Notes under the pieces: model-generated | Seen by the model: only the letters and a program-made list of their open reading frames with translations | Database searches by the model: none | Told to the model about the DNA's origin: nothing | Shown here: positions 25,790 to 51,400 of the stretch, in pieces | How the letters are laid out: every line of letters starts with the position of its first letter | Numbering within the stretch: position 1 is the first letter of the stretch | Position numbers and translations under genes: made by a program | Assembly: GCA_964019165.1 (NCBI GenBank) | Contig: OZ025282.1 | Coordinates: forward strand, 4,152,131-4,216,130 | From: Mastigias papua | Taxonomy: Eukaryota; Cnidaria; Scyphozoa; Rhizostomeae; Mastigiidae | Reading direction: 5' to 3' | Length of the DNA stretch: 64,000 nucleotides

Positions 25790-27433
25790 TTCTTTTTAAA
25801 TCCCCATAGAGTTCTTTTTTATCAACTTATTGGCTTTCCCTATTTAGGCATTTTCTGCTGTTTATTTTAAGGTATCATTTCCGATTTCCTTCCATAAATG
25901 AACATGGATCATTTCGATCCATTTGCTTATCTCCATATTTAGGTATTTTCCGCTCCTATTGAATTTGTTTGGTTATTTATCTCTCTCTCACTTTACTTTA
26001 TTAGCTGAAGGCGGGACTGGTAGTCTCGAAACATCCTAGGGTTTGTCTAACTTTATTCGGATTCGTCTTAAACATGATAATTGGTTTGTCTAACTAGTAT
26101 TAACTTGGCTTCGTCTTAACATGGCTAGTCGATCAATGAACATCCAAACGATACACTGGACTGTTCATTGCATTTAAATCTAATGTGGTTCGTCGTGGTC
26201 CTTATAATCAATGCTAATTTATTTTCAATGCACTTAATTTTTGAGCAAACATAAAAACCATAAAAAACTTCTGTGTAACGGACATTTCATATGGTTCGTA
26301 ACGGAAATGACACATTTAGTCAATGTAATGGAAATGTTGAAATATTGGAATATATTACTCCCCTTCATATCTGCAAATTAGTGAGTCTCATCTTATCACA
26401 TGATCTAGTGATAGCTTTAAATATCTGTCCTCATAGCACGTACACATTTCTGTTTCTGAATCATTAATGCTATTTGATAAATAACATCTACAAAACAATG
26501 ATAGAACTTCATGTAAACATGCACTGTTGTTGTTTTGCTTGTTGGTATTTTTTTAATCAAGCATTTGATTATATGATGTCAACTTTATTGACAGCTTTTA
26601 AACCACAAACTTCTTTTTCTTTGGCAACTGGCAAAAACTTTGAGACTTTGGAAACAACTCTACCAAAAGATTACTATGATTTGCATGCTGATATTTTTTC
26701 ATCATTGCCATTTTCTGTGCCTGAAAATTATTTCTCTGATCAAAAGCTGACATCTTTTTATTTGTATAATGTACACCAGCATTTGAGCAAATTGGCAATT
26801 AGACCAAATAGTTTTTCCTTGACTTTTTGTGATCTTTTCCTACAGATCTTTACCTTTCTCCAGACTAGATAAACTTGCATCTCTATTTTGTTTAATTCTA
26901 GCTTTATATTCCTTCATTCAAGGCTTTGGCTTTGTCAATTTGAAATAGCAACAAATGAACCAAGATAAATCATGGAGCTATGAGGTTTACAAATGCAGTC
27001 ACCATTACATTCATATTGAAAGGGATGCCAACCCTCTAATGCTGTAACTCCATAGCTATGGTAAACCTGAGGCATTAAATTTGTTAGTTTTGTGATGCAG
27101 TATCTGAAATGTAATGCCCATTACATAATGCCCGTTAAACTTGATGATTTGATATCACAGTAAAATCTCTCCCTTTCCAAGAGTTTTGCACCAGAAATGA
27201 TGAAAAGTAAGAGGACAATAATCAAATGTATTATCTGTCTATCACAAGATCTCATTGGCTTTATACCTTGATGTTACTTTAATGTGTATAGTGTCATTCT
27301 GGCCCCACCACTCACAAGTTGTACAAGGTTAAACTGATTCCAATTTTTAAACAGAGTTTATTCTGTGTTAGAAGCTGCAAGCATGGCATTAATTAGTTTA
27401 CATTATGCTTTCATGAGGATTGTGCTACATCAT

Positions 27434-27646
27434 CAGGCCTTTCAATGAGATGTGCACAATTGCACATGAGCACGCAGACACGCGCCCAGCTCAGTTCACA
27501 TGCTCGATTTGTCACTCGTGCCAGCTTCATGAAAAGCATACATCAAAGTACTAAGGAAAGCTCTAACAATCAAATGCTTAGTGCACACAAATGATCCCAT
27601 ACGCATGATTGGCAGCACGTGTCCAATTCACTCATTGAAAGGCCTG
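27434..27646. mobile_element. MITE with perfect 16-bp TIRs (CAGGCCTTTCAATGAG)
   Basis: The left caggcctttcaatgag (27434-27449) and right ctcattgaaaggcctg (27631-27646) are exact inverted repeats 213 bp apart. A CA-starting TIR of this length suggests the hAT group. The flanks share only catca, so the 8-bp target duplication is imperfect or lost. It lies in the NUDT12 intron. Confidence 0.7.
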
Positions 27647-29399
27647 CATCACAGGAAGTATGACATAACTGGCATGCATTGTGTGCCTACTTCATATAGC
27701 AAATAACAACATGAGGCACTATGAGGTAACAATAAAGCATCATTCACTTCACCCTCAAGCTTAGGTTGACCGAGTGTCAAGTATGGCATACATGCATTCA
27801 CAAACTCTAAAATGTTCACTAGTACATGCTCAAGGCATATTGTACTTGCAAGCACACAGACATTCTGTGTGAGGAGGTGAGCACAAAAGCTTTTATATGC
27901 ACATCAGCTTTGCAGGAAATGCCACACCCTTTACACAGGAGTTTGATATGTGAGTCCATAACTACCATACCCTGATAATGGCAACATAATTAAGTTTACG
28001 AGACACTGCAGTTTTTCTTCCTTGTTTTTATATTGATTTTTCAACAACCTGTATTTGTGTATTTTAACTTCAAGAGTGAAAAGCCATCTGTAATGGATTT
28101 GTTAAATATCCATCATTACTATTATTATTACTAATGGTCCATTAAACTGATATGATCAATAGCCACATTGATATTCCTTCACATTAAATAGAGGAGAAAA
28201 TAAGTTGATCATAAACATACCATATAATGATTTCAAAATTATAATATTCTTCGTACAAAAGTACTCCACGAAAGCAGGCTCGAAATTTAAGCTCACCTTT
28301 ATTACTTAGGCAATCGTCATTAGAACAGTTTCGTTTGTATCCTGCATCCACAGAACGCGTCGCTGAACCACAGGTTGCACAAAATCTATAACGGTTATTC
28401 CAGTCCAATATCGAACGACTCTGTGCCACCAATGAAGCTTGAAACTTGCCTAAACGAAGAAGTTCTAACCTTGATTTCAATACTTTTGCCCCTTTCAGCA
28501 GTCCATTTTCACACAAGCTATCCTCAAAACCTGAAATATCACAGGCAAAATAGTTAATGCTATCCTTTGACCCTAGAAAAGGTAGCTTTCCATTATTACC
28601 AAGTCTTCTTGCAACATTGTCGAGCTTCAACTCTTGCACCCCTAACATTTGCATAACATCGCTAAATTTAACGAATAGGATTTCGTACACTTCCGCACCA
28701 TCTTGGCTCTTGACAACCTTCGCAATGGGATTCAATGAAGATAAAAGCAGAATCTGTGTTCTATCCTTAGTAAGTAGACTTTCAATGTAATCATAATCAG
28801 CTCTTTTTTCAGCTTCTCTGTCCAAGTTGCTACCAGCAAAGAAAATTTGATCCTCCATTTTGATTTTGCAGCATTTGTCGCAATTGAATTGGATAAAGTA
28901 CCTGATCGAGGCCACACTTGAACAAGCCCTCGCTAACTTTCAATCCAAGCTCTCGTTACTATCTTTCTAATTAAGAAAACCTACACTTTATGCAGCATCC
29001 TCAAAATGTGGTATGTGATATCTGAAGGAACTTCTAGAAAATTCATTATATAATTCTGCACTATAGCGGAATGACATTAAGTAATGCAACAACCTAAGCT
29101 ACAAAAACAAACATAAATATAAAAGCAGCACTATATAAGTTTTAACCCAAAGAATAAAATGCCAATAATCCAGAACGTACAGGCACGTCTGCCCGCACCG
29201 AGGGCAGGGGGAATGTTCCTATTGAGAGCACATTATAAACATTTTTGCACTAAAATAATTAAGTCCTTGGAAAGGGCAGGAGGGGCAGCTGCCCCCCTGC
29301 CCCAAGTGTAGGCGTCCCTGAGAACTTATTTCGTCCCTAAAAGCTTGCACACAGTATCACCACTTAGGTGGGCTTCCACCACAAGATTTATGAGGACCT

Positions 29400-30180
29400 T
29401 TTGCAAAAACTCCCCTGATTTCTGCCTAAAGGGCTTAATCTTTCCCTGACTTTTTTCTTAAAAGCCTATTTTTTCCCTTGACCTTTTCTGGAAAACCAAC
29501 CTTTTCCCCCTGACCTGAGGGGTTTGACAATGACGGAAGTAAACGCATATTCAGACGTTCCTTTTTCATTTTACTATAGCATGAAAAAGCGGGAACATTC
29601 TTTAAGCCTACTGAAAGCTCTTTTTGTACGACACTCGTCAGTGTATGAAGCGTCGGATAACGACCGAAACGTGAACTGAAATATATAGCCAGATGCGGGT
29701 ACATGTGATATGATGAATAATGCGTCTATTTCCCCCCATGATAGGTCGATCAGCACCTATTCACCATTGTTTACTTGAAGAGTCCCAGTGAAAAAACGAA
29801 CTCTTTTTGTTTACACAAGACTGGGTTTTGAGTCTTAATGTAAACTGATTCCAAAACATCTAAATGAAAGGACGATCTTGCTTGCCCAATGACCCGAAAA
29901 TTATCGCCTAACTCACTACATATGTGCTTCTAGTAGGGAAAGTTATCAAAACACCAATCGTTCTCACCAAAATTGGGAGATCAAACTTTGGTGGATAAGT
30001 TTAACAATAAATTTCAACCAAAAATCTGAATACTTCTTTGACGGTGAAAAATTAAATTCTTCCCCTGGCCTACAGCCTGAAAACGCTATTTTCCCCAGAC
30101 CCTTGCAAGTTTTCCTGACTTTCTCTGACTTTCTCCGACCTAGGTGAAAGACCATTTCCCTTGACTTTTCCTGATAGTAC
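29400..30180. repeat. repeat with cccctgacttttcc motifs
   Basis: aaaactcccctgatttctg at the left and ttttcctgactttctctgac with cccttgacttttcctgat at the right match the style of the MITE at 62242-62484 (aaaactcccctgacttttcc). The boundaries are uncertain. The right-hand part reads as a dense series of ctgac(t)tttc motifs. Confidence 0.4.
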
Positions 30181-30867
30181 AAACTCTGTACTAATAGAGA
30201 TAGCTTTCAATAAGGGCAGTAAAGGATAATTTGAAAAGTACGTAGCAAGAATGCAGTCAAGTAATGCTCAAGGCAAGACAAAGCAAGGTTTGAAATTCTT
30301 TCTGGCCAGCTCTAAATGCACTTTGACACCACAGGTCGATTAAAATGAAGAGCAAGTCGATTACGATTAGTAAACATTGCTACTGGCATTCAAACTGAAA
30401 GACCAAAACCTTACAATAAAAGCCCGATAGTACAGCTTCTATTCTCGAAATATCAAAGCATAGGAAAATTTTTGAAAAATTAGGGCTAGATACAGTGAGC
30501 AAATGAATGGAGATAGGCCTTTGTCATTTCGAGACATCACCTGACAACAAGACACTAGACAATAATGTAACACAGGCACACATAGAAAGGTTATCAAACC
30601 AAATGAGGACTTATTTGGCTGTATGAGTGATGTTGAAATAACACATGGCTCTCCAATAAGATTACCTTGAGTCAGTTGCCATGAGTAAACAACGGTGGAC
30701 AGGACCTGTTGTACAAGAGGCGTGGCAGTTGCGATTCAAATATTTGATTATCTATGAATAGCTGCCAAGAAAAAGAAATATTTTAATGGCTGAGTGACTT
30801 GCACAGTGGAATTGAGAATTTCCACAGGTTAAACAACAATTTAACACATGATAACATAACATACATG

Positions 30868-31400
30868 TGTTTCATAAGAAAGCTTTTTCGTCCAATGTTC
30901 AAGCTTTCTCAGCTTTTTCATGGTTTTAGAATTGAAACTTTCTCAAGACTTGTTTAGTAACAAGAATCGAGTATGCATAACACTACAGAGTTACACGAAC
31001 ACACAGGCACTACACAACTACAATACTCCACTACATAGGTTACCACAAGAAGTCTATAAAACAGTTGATCAGCGTTTTCCTTTCATTTATTTGAGCTTAG
31101 TCAAGTATTCGTTGATCTTTTCAGGTTTTCTACAAAATGATTCCAGTAACAAACAGCATAATTCCATTCCCAACCTATAGCTGAAATAAGACAAGCAGAT
31201 TTGCTAATTCTACTAACGGGACCCGTCCACTATTTTGTACAATACGGATTCTCACCTGATGGTATACCATACCAGATCGAACAGATGACTACATTGGCAA
31301 GAAAAATTCTGTATAGTAGTTTTGTGTTGTATTTAAAAAGCATAATACAAAAATACACTGTACAAAAATATGTAAAATTTACAGGAAGACAGGCCTATCA
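30868..31400. repeat. diverged TACACG-family copy (subfamily B)
   Basis: It starts with acatgtgtttcataagaaag. It continues with tttctcagctttttcatggt, cgaacacacaggcactacac and ctccactacataggttacca. The last two phrases have close counterparts at 46980-47045, so these two loci are one subfamily. The right end is uncertain. Confidence 0.45.
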
Positions 31401-31761
31401 AAGTCTACAAAAAAGAACAATATAAAAACGACGGTTACAAAATTGAAAACTACCAATTACAAACGAATGAGAATATTACACTTATTTGCAATTTTGAGAT
31501 TTCTCTTATGTTTGAATTTTCATAAGTAGCAAAATGAATGGAAATTCCATCTATTTGTACTAAAAAGCGAACTATTCAGAACCTGAAATGATACATATAA
31601 AATAAAAGCCATCCGAACGATGTGGTAATTTGTTGCCATTAGACAAGTAACCTCCCCCTCCCCTTTCCCCCTACCCATCCTTCCCACATTCGAAAATTTA
31701 CTGAGACTATGTATGGTCCTTTATTTAACACCGAGACATTTACTTAACAATAAAGAGGAGG

Positions 31762-32703
31762 TACACGTTCTTTTTTATAAGAAAGTGTTTTTCTTCGCTC
31801 AGTTCTAAAACCTTTCTTACCTGTTTCATGATTTCGGTATTGAAACTTTCCTAAGACTTAGCAAGAATAACTGAGTTTATGTAACACTGATGTGATGCAC
31901 TGACAGAGAAGTGCTATACAAACAACACACTCTAATACATAGGGTACACGCATTTTTTTAATAAGAAACAGGGTAAAAGAAACGGTAGGCTCAATGTTTC
32001 CAAAGTTAAGAAACAACCCTACCCAAACTGAAAAAAGCTAAGAAACTGTCATTATCTGTAGCTTTAATTTTCTGGGTTTGACACTCGAAACAGTCTTGAC
32101 ATTGAACATCACTGCATATTGCAACACTACCCTTGAAATGCAGTTTGCACTCATTCTCAGTAAATAGCACACTCAAGAAGTTTCCAGTTAAAAACAGGGA
32201 AGATACCAGCATAGAGGCCGTTCCATAATTTTGCACCTCTGTAAGAGAACGATGTTTGCCCGTTTGAGGTATTTTTCTGTGAGTGGAGTAGTGAAAATTT
32301 CCGGAAAACATTGTCTGCAAGTTGTGTTGAGCAAGGTTGTTGAGGGACTTAACACACCATCGTTTATCATTCTTCGAATTAGCACATTAAATTGGTTTAT
32401 CTCTGAATGTGAGTGAACTATTTACTTTACCTTGGAAGCACGTTTATTCATTACCTAAGACCTTTAAGAAACATGTAAGAGACTTTTGATAGCAAAATGG
32501 CAAGAAAATTTAAGAAACTGCCTACCAGCACTAGGCCCTAGTTTTTTATTTAAAAAACTACGTGTACAACAAGAAATCCATACAAATTATGTAAAAGGGA
32601 TGACTGAACTACGGTCTATCCGATTTATCAACTTTCTGAGGTCTCAAAAATCCAGTATTGAACATCTAAACTCTTTGAATACTACTTTCTTATAAACAAC
32701 GTA
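31762..32703. repeat. two adjacent or nested TACACG-family copies
   Basis: Left termini occur at 31762 (TACACGTTCTTTTTTATAAG) and again at 31945 (TACACGCATTTTTTTAATAA). One right terminus, ttcttataaacaacgta, ends at 32703. The simplest reading is a complete element at 31945-32703 beside a truncated one at 31762. Confidence 0.5.
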
Positions 32704-33088
32704 AATGTCAAGGGAGGCAAACGCAAAAACTTAGATAGATAATCACAGAATGGACCTTTTTCCTGGTCAGACTATCGGGCAATAGTACAGTACAACTGAA
32801 GAACTTATTCTTGTGAACAACAGTTACTCTCCTGGTCAAACGATGCTCTTCTGATAGGGTTCTGCTATTGGCCTTGTAATAGAGACAAATTGCTAAGTGA
32901 TATACGGGTGGCACGAGCTCGATTTCAAAAAAACCAATACATAGATTATTGTGACATCAACTTACAACGACAAGTGCAGTCACAAAAAGGACTAATATGT
33001 GGCTGAACGAAGCAAATTACTCTCACAAAACATTTCCAAAAATCACTGCGAAGCATCTTGCTAGCACACTGCAAAAATAATATCACAG

Positions 33089-33089
33089 C

Positions 33090-33127
<38 letters not shown>
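33089..33127. repeat. (CAA)n microsatellite
   Basis: Thirteen uninterrupted CAA units, intergenic. Confidence 0.95.
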
Positions 33128-33129
<2 letters not shown>

Positions 33130-34228
33130 AAAACAACAAAAAACGCTACTGTACGTCCGATACTGCATATTTGATGCAGAATCTTATTTTGATTACATTT
33201 ACCATATGAATATCTTTACGTACTAGATTAAAACGTATGAGAAAATTCACCCGAACGTTTGGCCCATAACTGTAGCATAGAATGGTGTTTACATTTGGTA
33301 AAGTAAAATATACGATACCTTTGCTGTTCAGCTACAACAGTAGAGTTAAAGGCATGATCCAAATCTCACACCAGTTTTACTAGTTCTGATGTTTTATTTA
33401 TACTACAGCTTCGAGAAAACTATTCCAATAGTGCTAATGCGCTCTCTATTCTCTCCTTCCAACAAACCTTCATCCTACTCTTTCTGGGAAGTTCTGCTTT
33501 GGTGGCTAGCATCCTACTGATATATTCAACATACCCCCATCACTGCAGTAATGCGACACACAAGATATTAAACGTTCAACGTTCTTAGGAATAGAATATG
33601 ACTAACGTAGTAACAATGTTCTAGGTGCATGACCCGAGCAATGTAAGCGCAAGGGTTAGAGTCGCCCGAGTACTTAGAATACGATAACGCAAGGGTGACG
33701 ATGGGTACTTGTAAAGTCGTCAAGTGACGAGTCGATGCAACGTACCCATCAGACCTATAGCCAGGGAGTGGCCTGGGGGCAAGCAACCACAGAGCTCCAT
33801 AAAGTAACTTGGTATCCCCATAGACATAGAGCACTTGAACATTTTGTTGAGCACTTGTCACAATTCAGCCCACAACATTTAATGCAATGCATGTTGAACA
33901 TCATTGGGGGCAACCAAGCCGCCCAGCTGATTGGTACTTGCTACGCTCAGATGAAGTGTGCCCCCCTCCCCCCTAACAAAATCACACTGGCTATGGGCCT
34001 GGACCCCGTATGTACACTAAATACACTAGCGCAAACATCCCTGTGCTCGTGCCCTTGCAGAAATCCAGAGAGTAAGGCGTGCACGATTCACATCATTAGC
34101 ATGGAGCAAATACGAAGAAATGCTGATACCTTTCCGTTTGCGGAGTCCCAATAGTGGGGGTCTTCAATGTGGAGTCCTGTTATTTGGGCATCAATAGCAC
34201 CAAAGAAACATGCGATACTACATGAATG

Positions 34229-46529
<12,301 letters not shown>

Positions 46530-46856
46530 TTTCAATCAAGTCCTCGAAGATCTAAGAAGGCGATCAAGTTGTTAAGTGGTCACTCCATAACCGACTTCGT
46601 TGATGATGATCACCATGCAAAACACTGGGACAATACAACAATAGACTTCAAGATATTATACGTCGAAAATCCAGACCATTAAACCGGAAGTCCTGAGAAC
46701 TCCACCTTAAGAACATGACGACATCTAGCCGGTGACAGCAAAATTTCCATGAAATTTGAGACTCATTTGACACTTACAAACAATTCAAATCAGCGTAATG
46801 TGTTTTTGTTGTCTTAATCGTGATTACATTCTAGGTAAGTAATGCAGACGGAAAGC

Positions 46857-47225
46857 ACACGTCGTTTTTTTTATACGAACGGTTGTTCGCCCTGTACTGC
46901 AACGTTCTTGGCTTTTTCATTACTTCAGTACGGAAACTGTCTAAAGACTTTCTTTGCACGAAAATTCGAGCTACCATAATACGAAAGTGTTAAATAGACA
47001 CACAGGGGCTACACAAATACGACACTACTACACATGTTGCGGCAAGACATCCATACAAACAAAATAAAAGCGATTGTTTTCTTGTGTAGATATTGGAATC
47101 CTGAAGGTACACAAATCATCAAATTCCTAAGGCTTCAAAACTCTCAGTATTGCACTTTCTCAACTTTATGCCCAGTCGAGCACTACTTTCTCGTAGGCCA
47201 CTTTATTAAAAATAAAACGTTCTTT
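46857..47225. repeat. TACACG-family MITE, subfamily B
   Basis: It begins cacacgtcgttttttttata and shares ctttttcattacttcagtac, gacacacaggggctacacaa and cactactacacatgttgcgg with 30868-31400. It ends near actttctcgtaggccacttt. It lies just upstream of the PRDM 5' end. Confidence 0.45.
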
Positions 47226-47504
47226 AGTGAAAGGTATCTAAAAAACCATTTTATAAAGACTTTAAGTATACCTACCAAACCAAAATCGCTGTAAGATAGT
47301 CTCGATATTTTACGAGCACCACCAAAAGCTGTATCTGAAAGTGTATCCAGAAAGGTGGAAGTAGGGAAAGGGGTCTAGGAGCGTGCCATCAAGACACTTT
47401 GCAGACAGCACTTTCAAACTATCAAAGGAGCAGGGAAAGCCCTGTTTGGAACTTTTTTCTTCCCACATTTCATTTGCATTAGCTAACTAAATCGAAGGGT
47501 GCAT

Positions 47505-47690
47505 CACTCGTAGAAAGGAGTACGAGATTTTTGTGAGTTTTATGATTTTTCTGATCTTTGCAATTTTTGTGATACCTACAGTGTCACTTTTGCGACTTTT
47601 CATGTGAGTTTCATTATTCATTTGTGACTTTCTTGTCATTTTTGTGAGTTTTGTCCTTGACTTTGTGTGTTTTTTGTGATTTGAACGCAC
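47505..47690. repeat. low-complexity T-rich repeat, TTTTTGTGATTTT type
   Basis: gcatcactcgtagaaagg leads into variants of gatttttgtgagttttatga. It matches the repeat at 21608-21800 in both leader and core. Confidence 0.55.
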
Positions 47691-48400
47691 TATGCTCTAG
47701 TTCATTGCCTAAAAAAGAGATGACCTTTGGGATTTCATATGCAACTGTAGAATAAGTAAGAGTTTTATTGCAAATTTAGGCTACATTTAGGTAGACTATT
47801 TAGATATTTGATGGTTTTTCGTTTTTTACTCATACTATTGCGTTGAATGGTTGGCATTAGTTAGCCTCGAACTATATGCCACTCCAACTTTAATTAAATA
47901 AATTATTATATCATTCCTATACTAATCTAAGAAAATTCTCCAATGCCATTATTTAGGTTGATTGTCGATGAATTGAAGAAAACTGTGTCGAATCCTATGG
48001 ATCCTTATATTTTTGAACAGCAACTTTGGAGGAAATTATCAGCAAATACTTCCGTGTAGACTTGATTTACAGTAATAATTTCAATGATATGATGTAATGC
48101 AAACAATAATTTGCTTTTCCGAGAGATTACCTTCGGCACTTGGAGAAGGACTGCAAGTGTTATGAAAAATTATTCTTTTTCATGGTTGCAACAGCTTCCG
48201 ATTTCATACTGACGTTTTCACGGCCATCACTGGAAAGTCGAAAGTGGAAAGGCCATCACTGGAATCAAGGGGAACTGCCTCCTACAATAGAGGAATATAT
48301 ATTTAAGTATTATATTACTATTTGATCAATTTCTCAGCAAATTGTACGAATCTGTAAGTGTAGCAAATTCAAAAGCTGTCTGCTACGCTGAAGGACTTAC

Positions 48401-51400
48401 CTCTTCTTCTCTATACAAAAAGTAAAGCAATTTCCCAACAGAATTTATGTCTGGAGGACACCCCCACCCCACTGTTGGAGTTGACCAGGCTGGGGTCAAT
48501 TTTAGTGCACGCTTTTGTTGTACAGGAATACCTAATTTTTCGCTGAGCCTCAATATTCTTAAAATGTTTGGATTTTTAGCCTAAGATTATAGTTCAATTA
48601 TTCTGAAACTTTTGCTATTTTCAGCATTAATACTTGTACTCCCCGAAAACTTCCATAGTTTCCTCATAGCATAACGATTCCCAGACGGGATAGGTGAAGA
48701 TCACACTTGTTTTGTCTTCTAAAGAGAACTCAAATCAGCAAAACATCTAGACATTGATGAACATCTAAACATGTTTATCTATATTAATATTAGATGCACA
48801 GGACCCACGCTGCTAACAGCATATTAATGCTGAAATGGTCATCCGATGGTGCTTTAAAATACTCGCATATTACTATTATTATTATTACTACTATTAATAG
48901 TAAGTATTATTATCATTATTTTGTGTTGTTTCTTTCTCTTCAGTATATATTCACCTGTTTATTATAGGCTTCTATACTATTATTGTACTATCTTTTTATG
49001 TAGACATGCCAATTATACATTGCCTGTTAATTAGAGATATTTATAATTGTAATTTCCAAATTGTTGACGAATGACATGAAGTTTTGAAAAAATTAGCATT
49101 ACTAACGCTAGAGCCTTGCATTATTCTTAGATTATTCTTAAATTTCAGAGAATTTGAGCCTTCATATTCTTATAAACCATATTTTTGTAAAAAAAGTGTG
49201 TTGTCAAATTGACGCAAATCCTGGTGTAGATCAGCTGAGTAATGTGAACAAAGTGCACAACAGGTCATAGAAATCGAGTTTATAAACACATCGAGACTGA
49301 GAGGTGATCATGAAGATCTCCTAAGGGGGCTGTTCAATAATTACGTCACTCCTAGGGGATGGGTACTTCTCATAGGAAATGGCCTATCGCTATGGTTGTT
49401 CTTGATTCAGAGCGTGACGCTGGGGGGTGGGGGGGTCAAAAAAAGCAATTTTAGCGTGACGTAATTATTGAAAAGCCCCTAAGAGCATTGTGAGAATGAC
49501 GAATGCAACAGCAGAGTATCTGACAATCTAGTTGTATGATAAAAATTGAGCTTCGAGGTCGAAAGATTAATACAAAGGTGCAAACCCCAAAGTCCATTAT
49601 CCCTGTAACATAATAATCAACATAAATGCAGATTTGCGATAGATTCTTGTAATGATTTATCTCATGAAAATCAGATAATGAAAACGTTAAATCCCAACTA
49701 TTTAAACAACACTTCAGATCCGCACATGGAATAGAAATCTCAGCATCAAGCTCCCGTTATATTATTTATAAGCTTCAGTTGACGTTCAATTTTCTATTGC
49801 ATTAAGAGTCAAATGAACAACAGTTCTTACGGTTCAAGTAGTTAACTCAGAATACCAATACCTGCTTCATCATGTCCCAAGAAAACTGGTCTGACTTACT
49901 TTAAACGAACTGGGTATTATCATGTGTATAGAACTTGGCTGTATACATACCTCCTGGTCCGGGCTTTACATTGCCATACATCAAAAAGAAGAAATCAGTG
50001 GAGCGATCAAAGAGAAGCTGGAGCAGCATGAAATTACATCTTGATGGGTAGAAGGAATGTTAAATATCTACCATGTCTCAATTCAAAATCCAGTAACAAT
50101 AAAAAACAAAGCCGGCATATCACACAGGGGGGATATTGTATTGTAGGCTGATTAAGGGGGTACTTCACAGTTTTAAGATTGGTTTTGGCAAAATTTTTGG
50201 AAATTGGGAATTTTGCTGCAAAGCATTGACCAATCATTCAAAATTATGTTCCTGAATTAAAAAGTGCATTATCATTTAAATGTAAGTCAATATTTTCAAT
50301 ACAGTAGGCACTACCTGGTTTTTTTGACCTTAGCAACCAACATTTCTGGTTGCTAAGGTCATATTCAGCATTTAGTCGGGGGAAAAACATTCCCAACTAT
50401 CCCCTCTTGATACGTTTGCCCTATGTCACCAGTATTTTTCATTTCTGGGTCACCTGTTGCGTATTTCATGTCAAAACGAGGTACGATAAAGAGGAGAGAT
50501 TCAAACTCGTGTGATTTGTATGACTGGAGTGTGTGATTATTCGTACTTTCAGTCAAGCCTACGGGAACAAAGTTTTATCATGCCTTCAAGTAAAGCAAGA
50601 GCAATTTCTAGAAGGAAGTCTAAGAAGAGAAAAGGCTTCAAAGGAACCCAGTACCAGCAACTTATGCTTGATGCCGCTGCCTCCAGTGGTGGCCTACCAC
50701 GTCCAGATGTTCCTGAACCGTTGTCAACATCAACACCTTCAAAGAATCAAAAAGCAAAGGCAAGCAATATAAGCAAAGAAAAGCTTCAAAATTCATCGTT
50801 GAATGAGTTGGATATAACTGAATTGGTGAGAATCAATGAAAGTTTTTCACTTGTCCAAATCCAATGTTTCTTAGAGGCGTTGGAAAAATCAGTTATTTGT
50901 AAGGAATGTCAAAGTGCTAAATCTATAATGAAACTGGAAATAGATGAAAGGAAAAGACAAGGTTTAGCAGAGCGGTTCACAATAAAGTGCTCAGAATGTA
51001 ATGCAAAAACAAGCTTTTTTTCTAGTAGGAAAATCTCAAATGGCATTTTTGAAGTTAACAAAAGGTCAGTTATTGCTTCAAATTCTTTGGCTGGAGGAAG
51101 ACAGGCTTTGGCAGATTTCTGTGCAACTATGAATTTGCCAAGGCCCTTGGCATTGTCATCCTTTTCAAGACATTCAAAACAGCTATCAAATGTTACATTG
51201 CAATTGGCAGAAAGAAAAATGAAAGAGGCTGCTGATCGTGTCAGGAAGACAGTGATACAGAAAAACTCCAATATTGAAAAAGAAGATAAAGAAGGTGCAG
51301 TTCCTGTGGCAGTGAGTGTTGATGGAACATGGCATAAACGTGGCTTTTCTTCAAAATATGGAGTGGTTGTGGCCATTCTTGTAGATACTGGTGAAGTCAT

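Larger units (their letters stand above)
28859..34228. other. repeat-rich intergenic region, no gene seen
   Basis: This stretch lies between the 5' end of the NUDT12-like gene and the 3' end of the PRDM gene. It holds repeat fragments (see 29400-30180, 30868-31400, 31762-32703), a CAA microsatellite and short ORFs with no family resemblance or splice-site support. Confidence 0.6.

Noticed and set aside
26474..26872. 132-residue plus-strand ORF (contains FETLETTLPKDYYDLHADIF)
   Set aside because: It lies in the NUDT12 intron, matches no family I know and has no splice support. It may be a transposon remnant.
33568..33861. 97-residue minus-strand ORF
   Set aside because: It lies in a compact repeat-like segment with internal gatgggtac/gtacccatc inversion. 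No protein family was recognised.
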